From NCBI RefSeq assembly GCF_963576675.1, contig NC_088913.1, positions 12,847,001-12,911,000 of the forward strand: a stretch of DNA of 64,000 bases. Reading direction: 5' to 3'. Position numbers and translations under genes: made by a program. The stretch comes from Euphorbia lathyris. Taxonomy: Eukaryota; Streptophyta; Magnoliopsida; Malpighiales; Euphorbiaceae. Under the pieces are notes generated by a model. That model was not told the DNA's origin, made no database searches, and saw only the letters and a list, made by a program, of their open reading frames with translations. Below are positions 33,538 through 42,498 of this stretch, piece after piece. Position 1 is the first letter of the stretch. The number at the start of each line of letters is the position of its first letter.

Positions 33538-34237
33538 GGCATCTCCAACCCATTACGCTATTTTTATCTCTATTTTCTATTTTCTATACATCAAATCCTA
33601 TTTTTTCTCCAACCCACTACACCATTTATTACATCAAAAAGAATATTCTCTACTTTATTCCATTGTACCTAACACTTTTATTAATATTTTATTATTATTT
33701 ACCCCTAAAGTTTGTAGCCACGAGCAATTTTACCGCTAAAGTTTGTAGCCACGACCAATTTTACACATAACGTTGATGATTTTGGTCAATTTGAGAAATA
33801 ATTTAGTCCCAAATTATTGACGTTAGGGGTAAAATTGCTCTTGGCTACAAACATTAGGGATAAAATTGCAACATTTTAAACATTAGGGGTAAAATTACTC
33901 ATGACCCAAATCAAATTATTTTTACGTTAAGAGTATTTTTGTACGTTAACCCTACAATTTTTAATAACATTTAACTAAAAAAAATTGAAAAATAAACCTA
34001 AATTAACAATCGAGAAAAACAAAATAATACTAATTTTTATCAAAACATAAAAATTACATATTAAAAAAAATAATAAAATAGTTGTTCCACCATTTAGTGG
34101 AACAGCCAACTTCAACCAAAAATGGTTGAAGTTGGCACTCCACGCCTCATTGGCGTGGAGATTTGGCGGTGGTTGGAGTGCCAACCACCGCCATTTTAGC
34201 AATTCCAACCCTCATTTGGTGAGGGTTGGAGTTGCCC
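33538..34237. repeat. PIF/Harbinger-like MITE with a nested MITE
   Basis: The left end 'ggcatctccaaccc' is inverted against 'gggttggagttgcc' at the right, with TAA on both sides (33535-33537, 34238-34240). A second MITE (about 33690-33960, 'aaaattgctc' arms) lies inside. The right third contains a dyad around 'ccacgcctcattggcgtgg'. Confidence 0.6.
33690..33960. repeat. MITE ('ggggtaaaatt' family) nested in the PIF-like MITE
   Basis: The arms contain 'cgagcaattttaccgct' and, inverted, 'gttaggggtaaaattgctc'. Related to 19588-20000. Confidence 0.6.
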
Positions 34238-34329
34238 TAATGGAAGCCAGAGTTAAAAGATATAATAAAAAGAATATCTTATTAGTCTCTAAACTTAAAG
34301 AATATCTTATTAGTCTCTAAACTATCCTA

Positions 34330-34920
34330 GGAAGCACCTATACTTCCCAGAGGTCACCGTACACGTATCCGATACTTCGGGTGCGGGGATTCGGCGGGAT
34401 ACGTATGGGACACGCCTGGAAAGTATCCCCTTTTTTCTTTTTCTTTTTTTAATGAGGGGATACGTGGAGACACGTCGGGGATACTTTAGGGGTTTTTTTA
34501 AAAAAAAACTTTGAAAGTATAAGGGTTTTTTTTTTAAAAAAAACTCAGAAAATATAAGGATTAAAATGAAATAATCTCAGGATTACTAGTATATACAGGC
34601 ACGAAATCGATTGAACCCTCAACTAAAATTGAAAATCTCTCCTATGCTTTTTTTTATGAATTAATAACTTATTAGCTAATATTATAAATGTTATTTGTGG
34701 TTTTATAATGACTCGAGAGTATTATTTGTGTTTTTATAACGACTTTATGAATATGATTTGTGATTTATATATTTATGTATCTTTTGAATTTTCATTATAA
34801 ATGATATATATATTATTAATTATATATAAAATTTGTCGTACCCCCGCCATACCCGTATCTCATATTTTTTAGAAATGTCGTTTGCTGCACCCATATGCGT
34901 ATCCGTATCGGTGCTTCATA
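34330..34920. repeat. MITE with 'gaagcacc' inverted ends
   Basis: The left end 'taggaagcacctatactt' pairs with the complement of the right end, 'tatgaagcaccgatacgg'. The interior repeats 'gatacgt' and 'gtatcc' words. The TSD is not clear. Confidence 0.5.
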
Positions 34921-34929
34921 GGAAGTGAT

Positions 34930-35332
34930 CGAAATGAAAGTTAATTGACATTATTTGAGAATTTATAAAATGTAAATAAAAATTAAAAGTTAAACTTTAT
35001 TTGGTAGTTTGAATATTAAGGGGAAGGAAAGTTGAAATTCATTCTACTCAGACAAAAAAAAAAAAGAAAGAGTAGAATTTGAAGGTTAAAGGAATTAAAA
35101 GCTTAACTTTCAATTAACCCTCCGTTGAAGGTTAAAGGAATTACCAACTTAACTTTCATTAACCTTCCTTTCTTCTCTAACAAAAATCTCAAACAAGGTT
35201 TAATGTGATATTTTACATTCCATCACCTCATTTTCCTCCATTAATAACTTCATCCCAAACAAGAATTAAGCTAAGATAGCAGGTAGATATTAACTCATTT
35301 CTTCTAACATAATTACCCGTTGTTATTAAATT
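34930..35332. other. Intergenic, no gene
   Basis: AT-rich, with a short repeated motif 'gaaggttaaaggaatt' near 35078 and 35135. No other feature was seen. Confidence 0.5.
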
Positions 35333-36490
35333 TGGGTAAATTGCAGCCATGATCACAAAAGTTTAAAATCAGCTTAAAAATGATACGGAATTTCATTTTA
35401 TTTCAATAAAGTCATTAAACTTTGTTTTTTATTTCAATGGAGTTATTCAAATAAATTCAGGAAAAAAAAGCCATTGAAATAGTGGTGTGATAACCACGAT
35501 GAAAATAACTCATTTACTTATAATATGACACAACGGTAAAAAAAAATGAAATTGTATATTATTTAGTTGTCGCAAACAAATTCAAACAGTTGAATTAAGT
35601 AAATAATAAGTATAAATTTTATTTTATTTTACTGTCATATGACTTCCATGTCATAAGTAAAAATCAATTATTTCCAACATAACTGTCATGTCACTATTTA
35701 ACTTATTTGATCTGTCTGAAATAGTCAGAATGATTTTATTGAAATAAAAATGAAAGTTCAATAATTTTATTAAAACAAAATAAAATTCAATGACTTTTTT
35801 GAAAATTGACCTAATTTATAATTCAATGACCTTTTTGAAAATTGACCCAATTTATTTTACTGATCACAATCCTAACCAAACACTATATCTACTGTTTGGA
35901 GTACAAACAACAAAAAGAGTTATAAAAATTAGAACTAAACAAACACGTAAACTAGGGATTTTCAGATATAAAAATTAGAACTAAACAAACACGTAAACTA
36001 GGGATTTTCAGATAAATTTCTAGGTAATTGCATCGATAGTCACCGAGGGTTGCGGTTTATTTCAAAAACGTCTATCAATTTTATTTTCTTTTAATAAAAT
36101 CATTAGATTTTCCTTTTTATTTCACCAATCATTTTGACCAATTCAAGCAGAAAAGTTACTGAAATGTGACATGACAGTCACGTCGAAAAAGACTTTTACA
36201 TATAACATGATTGTCACATGTGTACCACGTAGCAACAAAAAAAAAAAAAAACACATGCCTCAGTTTCAAGCAGTGTACTAAGTAAATAGAAAAATGTTAT
36301 TTCAAAAAAAAGTCAATCATTTTCAACGTGGTTGCCGCGTTACTCTTCCGATGACGTTTTCTCTCTGAATTGGCTTTAAATGTCTTTACTAAAATAAAAA
36401 GAAAAATTAAATGACTTTATTGAAATAAAATGAAATTCAGTGACATTTTTAAAACAAACCCAAAACTTTATTGACCATCAGTACAATTTA
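35333..36490. repeat. MULE-type MITE pair ('gggtaaatt' family), rearranged
   Basis: It begins 'gggtaaattgcagcc' and ends with 'gtacaatttaccc', inverted. The interior holds two sets of 'caatgacttttttgaaaatt' and 'tttcaataaagtcatt' words, consistent with two related elements fused or nested, and a 46-bp tandem duplication between them. Relatives lie at 43657-44430 and 61676-62153. Confidence 0.5.
35921..36012 (+). repeat. 46-bp perfect tandem duplication
   Basis: 35921-35966 and 35967-36012 are identical copies, starting 'tataaaaattagaac' and ending 'gggattttcaga'. Confidence 0.9.
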
Positions 36491-36911
36491 CCCGTACAGT
36501 TCTGGAGATTTCCCCAACTTAGAACCGAGCATAAATCTTAGAAATTCTTGAACCGAACCAAATACCCGACTAAAAATATCAACTTTACTTCAAGATTAAA
36601 TTGAATTGTACCATTGACTTTCATTGAACTTCTAAACAATTTCAAATCCTCGGATTAAACCAAACCGCTTTCACCCTTAGCTATACATACTAGCTATCAA
36701 AGCTGCATAAAGCCACTTCTATATCAATTTGACCTTCAAAGTAGACACCTGACAGTAAATTAGTACATCAAGTCGAAAAGAGATCAACTTAGCCATCAAC
36801 TCTTATTTATTGTGAATCTCATCCAATTTTACAGTAAAAAAAGATCTCGTTGATATTATATTCACTTCGAGTGTTAAATTGATGTTATGTTTCTCCTTTC
36901 AAATTTAAAGT

Positions 36912-37366
36912 TAGGGTTGCAAATGAGCTGAACCACTCGCTCGACCGTGTTCGACTTGATTTATAAACAAGTCGTGCTTCAGTATGGCAAAACTCAGTCT
37001 CAAAGCTCGCGAACAGACTCAATTATAGGTTCATAAACAAGCTCATGAACAAGTTTGATTATAATGTTTATAAACACATTCATGAACAAGCTTGTTTCGA
37101 TTATTTTTTTAATAATAATATTTCTATAAAGGGGGAAATGTAAAACAATGTATATTTGTGTAAAATTTAGTTTGTTAGGTTTCAAAACCACGTAAATTTG
37201 TGTTAAAAAAATTCCAAATTAACATAATTATTGAGTTGTTCGCGAGCAAAGTTCATGAATAGAATTAAAGAGCAGCTCACGAACAAGATATTGAGCTCGA
37301 GCTCGTAAATTTTAACGAGCCAAACTTGAGCAGCGAAAAGCTCAGCTAGGCTCGATTGCAACCCTA
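36912..37366. repeat. hAT-like MITE rich in 'gctcgaa/gagctc' words
   Basis: The ends 'tagggttgcaaatgagct' and 'gctcgattgcaacccta' are inverted. The interior has the 'gaacaagctcg' motif series also seen at 26354-26808. No ORF of note. Confidence 0.6.
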
Positions 37367-37936
37367 TTCGACGTCTTCTTCTGTTTTTTTTTTGGGTCAG
37401 AGGATCTAATTAATTCGAGGTCTATGAGGACCTCTTTTCCAATATTACTTAGAATCGAACTCGAAATCTAGTTTAAGAGACTAAAGATTCTATGAGAACT
37501 AGTTTAAGAGACTAGAGACTCTAATTGCTAAATCCACACATGGAAGCTCCATAAAGGCATCAATCCAAGTACGTGTATCTCTTCTATGTGGCTATGGATC
37601 TATCAATCACCTAATAAAGCTCAGTAACTAAAAGACAGCACACCAAGATAAAGAAAAAGAAAAAGAAAAAGAAAAAGAAAGAAGATATTGATATGTTTAC
37701 TTGAAGATAAAAAGCACTCTTGGTATTTTGACCTTTGTTGCATTTTCAAATCTTGGGGGATCTAATCTTTAGTTACTCCAAAAAGAAAACTATGTAAAGT
37801 TGGTTTGATTTGAAGAAAGAGAATGCTAGTGGGGAATCCTAAGAAGCTTGACGAAGGCAACAGTTAACATGACATAAACATTGTCACTTGGACCACTAAG
37901 CATCATTCAAGTGGGTTCACTATATTGAAATTATAG
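37367..37936. other. Intergenic; short repeats, no gene
   Basis: 37385-37520 has a B-box-like GAGTTCGATTC on the minus strand and an internal duplication ('agtttaagagact'), so a decayed SINE is possible. 37645-37683 is an (AAAAAG)n microsatellite. No coding sequence. Confidence 0.5.
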
Positions 37937-38232
37937 TATAATTTATAAAAATAAACATTGCAGTTTCATGTATTTGCAAAGATAGTCTCGTAGTTTAAAA
38001 GTTTGCTACGCTAGTCTGAGGTTTCCTCTATCTATAAGGACAACTTTTTCACTAAAATCATCCAATTTTGTCAAAATGGTTTCAAATTCCTCTTGTTGAC
38101 TAACAGTTTCTAGTGAAAAAGTCTCATCTTTGCAAGTTTAGAAAACCTCAGACTTGTATTTGTAAACTTTTAAACTGCAGGGACGTGTTTGCAAATGTGC
38201 GAAACTAAAAGCTTTATTTTTGCACTTACGCT
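37937..38232. repeat. MULE-type MITE directly upstream of the zinc-finger gene
   Basis: The arms are inverted: 'ataaaaataaacattgcag' and 'gtttaaaagtttgc' at the left, 'aaacttttaaactgcaggg' and 'gctttatttttgc' at the right. The words match the terminal repeats of the MULE at 51026-54413. It ends about 185 bp before the ATG of the C2H2 gene. Confidence 0.65.
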
Positions 38233-38415
38233 TTAAAAATATCCAATCCAATCCAACTTTCTTCACAAATGTGATACCTTTCTCCATTTATTTCTCACTT
38301 ACTTTGATCCAAGCTTTTCAAAAGTCTCTCCCAACTAATCCACCTTTTCTGCACTCATAATTCATCTTCCTCAACACTCTGCAGAAAAGGAAGCAGTTCT
38401 GATATTTGGAGAAAA

Positions 38416-38997
38416 ATGATTTTCAAGGAAGAGGAATTCAATGAAATAACAACAAACAAACAACACCAAGATGAATTAGAAACCAGCAACAATGAAGCAG
38501 ATGAAAGCAGCAATCCAGAAGAGTGGTTGAGTTTGAGCCTAGGTGGGAACGGGAATTCAATCTTAACAGCAGGAGATACCGATATCCGGTCAGGACCTAC
38601 TTCTAGCAAGATTTTCTCCTGCAACTTTTGCAGGAGGAAGTTCTATAGTTCGCAAGCGCTCGGGGGTCATCAAAATGCTCACAAAAGAGAGAGAGGTGCT
38701 GCCAGAAGATATCAATCTCGGAGGATGATGACGACAGCAATGAGTTTTCCTATGAATGCTCCAATGAACAGATCATTAGCAGTCCAACCTCATGCACTTG
38801 TGCACAAGCCGAGTAGGGATGGAACTACCGTTTCACCAAGGTTTCACCAAGCTAATTCAGGGTTCGGAATGGCTTGTGTGCCCTTCACTCTTGCGGACGC
38901 AATGGATATGATGTGGCCAGGTAGCTTTCGGTTAGACCATAGACTACCGGAGCATCCATCAGAAACACGCAACCTTGACTTAAACCTTCGACTCTAG
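38416..38997 (+). CDS. Single-finger C2H2 zinc-finger protein (QALGGH type) with two EAR-type motifs
   Basis: Intronless, 193 residues. The finger spans 67-89 (FSCNFCRRKFYSSQALGGHQ...H) with Cys69, Cys72, His85 and His89 and the plant-specific QALGGH in the recognition helix (80-85). A basic stretch (KRERGAARR, 90-98) follows and may aid nuclear import. Near the N-terminus is LSLSLG (38-43) and at the very C-terminus LDLNLRL (187-193). Both fit the LxLxL EAR repression motif, which recruits TOPLESS-type co-repressors. The layout is that of the ZFP/KNUCKLES-like group that represses transcription in shoot, trichome and floral development. The start is the first ATG after an A-rich leader; the acidic first 35 residues are low in conservation. 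A MULE-type MITE ends 185 bp upstream. The exact orthologue is not assigned. Confidence 0.92.
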   Translation: MIFKEEEFNEITTNKQHQDELETSNNEADESSNPEEWLSLSLGGNGNSILTAGDTDIRSGPTSSKIFSCNFCRRKFYSSQALGGHQNAHKRERGAARRYQSRRMMTTAMSFPMNAPMNRSLAVQPHALVHKPSRDGTTVSPRFHQANSGFGMACVPFTLADAMDMMWPGSFRLDHRLPEHPSETRNLDLNLRL

Positions 38998-40479
38998 ACC
39001 ATCCCGACTTTTCTAGTTCAGAAGTTCTTATCATGTTACTTCTACTGTAACAGTTCAGAACTCCAACACTCTACTGCAGAAACTAGCATAGAAAGGGAAA
39101 CTACCCCACTTGAAAAGTTCGAAGTACAGAATGGTCTTCCTCATTAAAGTAACATGAAGAATGATCTTCTGTTTATGCTTCAGCACACAAAACATATAAA
39201 AGAAAATGCTCCGGTTATTCGTTCGTCCTGAAAAATAAATTTCCATGCCCTTATCTATATTATAGCCAAGCTGTACAGGTTTTTGTATCCGAATTATGAA
39301 TCACAAAGTTCTACTTCATGTCTGTTTTGACATTGATAGCAACTGTTTTCCAGAAACTATTTTACATTTCAATTCCTGTATCATGTTATTTACAAACATG
39401 AGCAACAAACCGCAGATTCTCTATGCATAAGAAGTTCAATCATCATAAGGCATAAACCATGAGTTATGAAGGCTCAAATTGTTATCAGGTCTTCAGAAGT
39501 TCAATCATCAGAAGGCTCAAATTATAAGTTATGATGTCAAATTGTTATCAGGTTTAGGGGTGTCAAAATGGATTGTTGTGCTATATGATCTGTATATTCT
39601 ATATGATTATCTATATATTCTATATGATTACATATGATATAAATGCAACAATAATAATAATTGTGTCAAACGGGTCGTGTCAGGTAAGTTGTCTCTGTAA
39701 ATCGTGTTGTCATGTCAGAAATTGACAGTGTTAAGGTCTTCAGAAGTTCAATCACTATAAGGCTTAAATAAATGGATGTTTCATGACTCACTAACTAATG
39801 CAGTACCTTCTATTTTAAAATTTCAAATTTTCGCTACACTAACCAGATATTTTCTAAATGTCATGAAATATCTAAAAACTTCAACAAATTTCAAGCAATT
39901 AGCTGTCCCTATAATGAGCAGAGTTTTGACCCTGTGCTATGACATCGCCAAGGGAATTTGACAGCTGAAAGAAAGAATAAAAATCTCAGCTAATAGATTG
40001 TCGATTACAACCTACTTGACAAATTGGTAAATAATGAATCATTTTAAAGTTAATTATATCAGGAGTCACATCGAGGGTTGTCAATTTCTGGCACGATAAC
40101 ACGATCAACAAAAACAATCTGATTGACATAACCTGTTTGACATCATCATCGTTTTTGTGTCATTTATAAACATATATACTCACGTGGAATATATTGATTA
40201 CGTAATACGATAATAACACATTTTGATACTCCTATTATTAATAAACCCAACTCCCCTTCTTTCATCCCCAACTCAAAACATGTCATTTATGGCCCATCCA
40301 TCCATCCATCTTCTTGGCTCATATCTACCTTGAATCAAGTTCTCTAATATTTTAGATTCGATATTTCTTCATTCATCAATGTGAATGTGTTTAATCTATA
40401 CAATGCTCTAAGCATCTCGAATCTTTCTCCTAGTTCACCTTTGAGGTCCATATTCTTGCATTAAGATAGTTGAGAGACA
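38998..40479. other. 3' flank of the zinc-finger gene and intergenic repeats
   Basis: 38998-39260 is likely 3' UTR and downstream sequence. 39430-39550 has loosely repeated 'agaagttcaatcatc' and 'aattgttatcagg' units. 39552-39730 and 40078-40225 are copies of the 'ggtgtcaaaa' dispersed repeat. No other gene. Confidence 0.5.
39552..39730 (+). repeat. Dispersed repeat ('ggtgtcaaaa' family), copy
   Basis: It begins 'aggggtgtcaaaatgg' and contains 'tatgatataaatgcaaca', 'gtcaggtaagttgtctct' and 'gtcatgtcagaaattgac', as in 7845-7990. Confidence 0.6.
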
Positions 40480-40675
40480 TCATGAGCATCCTTCCTGGCC
40501 CTCTCATACTAAGGGAAGGTCATGTCAATGCTCTAACGTTCAAATCGGATATGGACCAAACTGTCTCACGACACTCTGGACCCAGCTTGTGTACCACTTT
40601 AATGGGCGAACAACCCAACCCTTGGAACATACTTACTACAGCCCAGGTAGTGAATAGTTGACATTGAGGAATATC
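40480..40675 (-). pseudogene. Plastid 23S rRNA fragment (nuclear plastid-DNA insertion)
   Basis: The plus strand reads as the complement of plastid 23S rRNA: 'ggaccaaactgtctcacgac', 'taatgggcgaacaaccc', 'cccttggaacatac', 'acattgagga'. This is the peptidyl-transferase-end region of 23S. Several transitions of the C-to-T/G-to-A kind are seen against the expected conserved words, typical of old methylated plastid inserts. It is not functional. Confidence 0.8.
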
Positions 40676-40977
40676 TAGAAAGACATTTAGAGAATGGTCT
40701 GATTCTATCTCTATTCGTAAGATCCCAAAGACTCATTCTTTCGTTTAGTTGTTGAATCTTTATTTGATTGATAATATGTGGTGCCAGGAGGGTCTCTTAA
40801 CGCCTTCTTCTTTCTTCTTATCAAAGTTATTTCAAAAAGACTTGCCATAATAAGGCAGGAGAGATCAAGCACACACTTGGAAAGCATAGTATAACAAAGG
40901 AATTGTATGTTGCCTTTGGAAAGGATGAATCGCTCCCGAAAAAGGAATCTATTGATTCTCTCCCAATTGGTTGGAGT

Positions 40978-41035
40978 GTACGTGCAATGATTCACTTCAC
41001 CGACAAAGTCTCCGCTTCAAGTCCAGAATGGCCTA
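40978..41035 (+). pseudogene. trnI-GAU 3' exon, decayed plastid copy
   Basis: It matches the 3' exon including the T-arm ('cttcaagtccagaatggcc'), with changes in the D and anticodon-side bases. It cannot form a working tRNA because the 5' exon and anticodon half are absent. Confidence 0.7.
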
Positions 41036-41100
41036 GCTGCGCCAAAGAAAAGAATAGAATAAGCATTTGACTTCTTCATGCATGTTCCATTTGGCTTGGT

Positions 41101-41137
41101 GGGGTATAGCCCAGCTGGTAGAGCTCCGCTCTTGCAA
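41101..41137 (+). pseudogene. trnA-UGC 5' exon, decayed plastid copy
   Basis: 'ggggtatagcccagctgg' then 'tagagctccgctcttgcaa': the 5' half up to the anticodon loop, with a one-base deletion in the acceptor stem and D-loop changes. The 3' exon is not in the window. Confidence 0.75.
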
Positions 41138-41345
41138 TTGGATCATTGCGATTACAGTTTGGATGTCTAATTGTCCAGGGAATAATGATAGTATCTTGTA
41201 CCCGAACTGGTGGCTCACTTTTTCTAAATAAAGGGGAAGAGGACCGAAACATGCCACTGAAAGATTGAGACAAAGATGGGCTGTCAAAGACATAGAGGAG
41301 GTAAGATAAACAGTTGGTCAGATCTAGTATAGATCGTACATGACC

Positions 41346-41749
41346 CAGATAAAAGGAAATGATCCATCACTATTATTCAGCAACTCCAAATGTGCACAGT
41401 TGACCTACCTAATTTTAATCTAATTGAATAAATAACTATATGCCTCACTAGTCCTTGTCTTCCCATTGAACATTCTGTCCTCCAAGCACTAAAACCTTAT
41501 CATATGTTACAGTTGATGCAACCTCAAAAAGCATTATAGGTTCCCTAAAATAATTCCAACCTTTATCCTAAAGAGTCTTTTTCAACCCTTTCCTTCCAAG
41601 AGGTTTCACTTGTGCTTTTTCACATACTGACTACTGTGAGTGGTTTCCAAGTTCTAACTCAAAGCTACTTTTGCTCAAATCGTTATCCAAAAGTTATTTA
41701 TACGTGCTTGTTTGTCCAAGTGCTATCATGCATATGCTCTTTCTTCTTG
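41346..41749. other. Intergenic, no gene
   Basis: AT-rich with short tRNA-unrelated ORFs only. No repeat structure was recognised. Confidence 0.5.
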
Positions 41750-42228
41750 GGCCTGATGCATCTGTTATTGTTGCTTTTTGTAATTGGCCCAAAACTTCAA
41801 CAGCTAAACTTTCAAAAGCTCCAAATAACCCCCTTTTCTTGTACAATTGTATTCAATAACCTTTATTTCTCAATAGAATTTGTTAGATGCAGAAAATGAG
41901 AGACGCACTCCGCCACGTGTCAAAGTGCTCGTCACGTGTCAAATAGACAAATAGGTTAGGAACTTTTGGAGAGTTCAGGGTGCAGTTGAAGTTTTGGAGT
42001 TATTGAATGCAATTGGACAAGAACACGGGTTATTGAATGCAATTGGACAAGAATAGGGGGTTATTGAATGCAATTGGACAAGAATAGGGGGTTATTGAAT
42101 GAAATTGAGCAAGAATAGGGGGTTATTGAATGAAATTGGACAAGAATAGAGGTTATTTGGAACTTTTGAAAGTTCAGGGGCAGTTGAAGTTTTGGGCCAA
42201 GTACATGGAGTAATAGATGTATTAAGCC
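41750..42228. repeat. MITE with an internal minisatellite
   Basis: The left arm ('ggcctgatgcatctgtta', 'cccaaaacttcaacagc', 'aaagctccaaataaccccc') is inverted in the right arm ('aggttatttggaactttt', 'gttgaagttttgggcc', 'taatagatgtattaagcc'). Flanks 'ttcttcttg' and 'ttcattttg' may be a decayed 9-bp duplication. It lies just downstream of the TIP41-like stop codon (42499, minus strand). Confidence 0.65.
42000..42153 (+). repeat. Minisatellite, five copies of a 30-31-bp unit
   Basis: Units start at about 42000, 42030, 42061, 42092 and 42123 with 'ttattgaatgcaattggaca'. The unit equals the inner end of the MITE's terminal repeat, seen once, inverted, in the left arm near 41822-41860. Confidence 0.9.
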
Positions 42229-42498
42229 TTCATTTTGCTTCTATGTTTCCGCCAATTTCATTAAAATGATGAAATAATTATAAGAAGTGAAATAGAAGAT
42301 TATGCAATGATATCATGGCTTACAACACTTCTGTTTGTTATACTCTTCAAAAATAAACTCATCCAAATACTTCACTAATTTAAACAAGTATTGAGAAAAG
42401 AAAAATGGAAAAGCATTTTGCAAATACAATCCACATGATAGAATGTGATTTCTCCATGACAAATAACATAAATCTTTTGCATGAAGAATATTACAGGC

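Larger units (their letters stand above)
40715..41345 (+). pseudogene. Plastid trnI-trnA fragment (nuclear plastid-DNA insertion)
   Basis: Collinear with the plastid rRNA-operon spacer: the 3' part of the trnI-GAU intron ('gattgataatatgtgg', 'aaggatgaatcgctcccgaa'), trnI 3' exon (about 40978-41035), spacer, trnA-UGC 5' exon (41101-41137, 'gagctccgctcttgcaa') and the start of the trnA intron ('gaggaccgaaac', 'agatgggctgtcaa', 'gtcagatctagtat'). Many substitutions and small deletions. The opposite orientation of the adjacent 23S piece shows a rearranged insert. Confidence 0.85.

Noticed and set aside
37385..37520. A complete SINE
   Set aside because: Only a B-box-like motif and a short internal duplication are visible; no A box, no tail and no target duplication.
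40540..40670. Nuclear or mitochondrial rRNA gene
   Set aside because: Short, degenerate, and next to plastid trnI-trnA sequence; best read as a plastid-derived fragment.
41101..41137. Functional nuclear tRNA-Ala gene
   Set aside because: Only the 5' exon of the plastid trnA is present, followed by plastid group II intron sequence; there is no 3' half.
32400..42200. CRISPR-like or other spaced-repeat system for the tandem arrays at 31.9 and 42.0 kb
   Set aside because: The units are contiguous or nearly so with no unique spacers of constant length, and the genome is a plant's; they are ordinary tandem repeats in MITE-like DNA.
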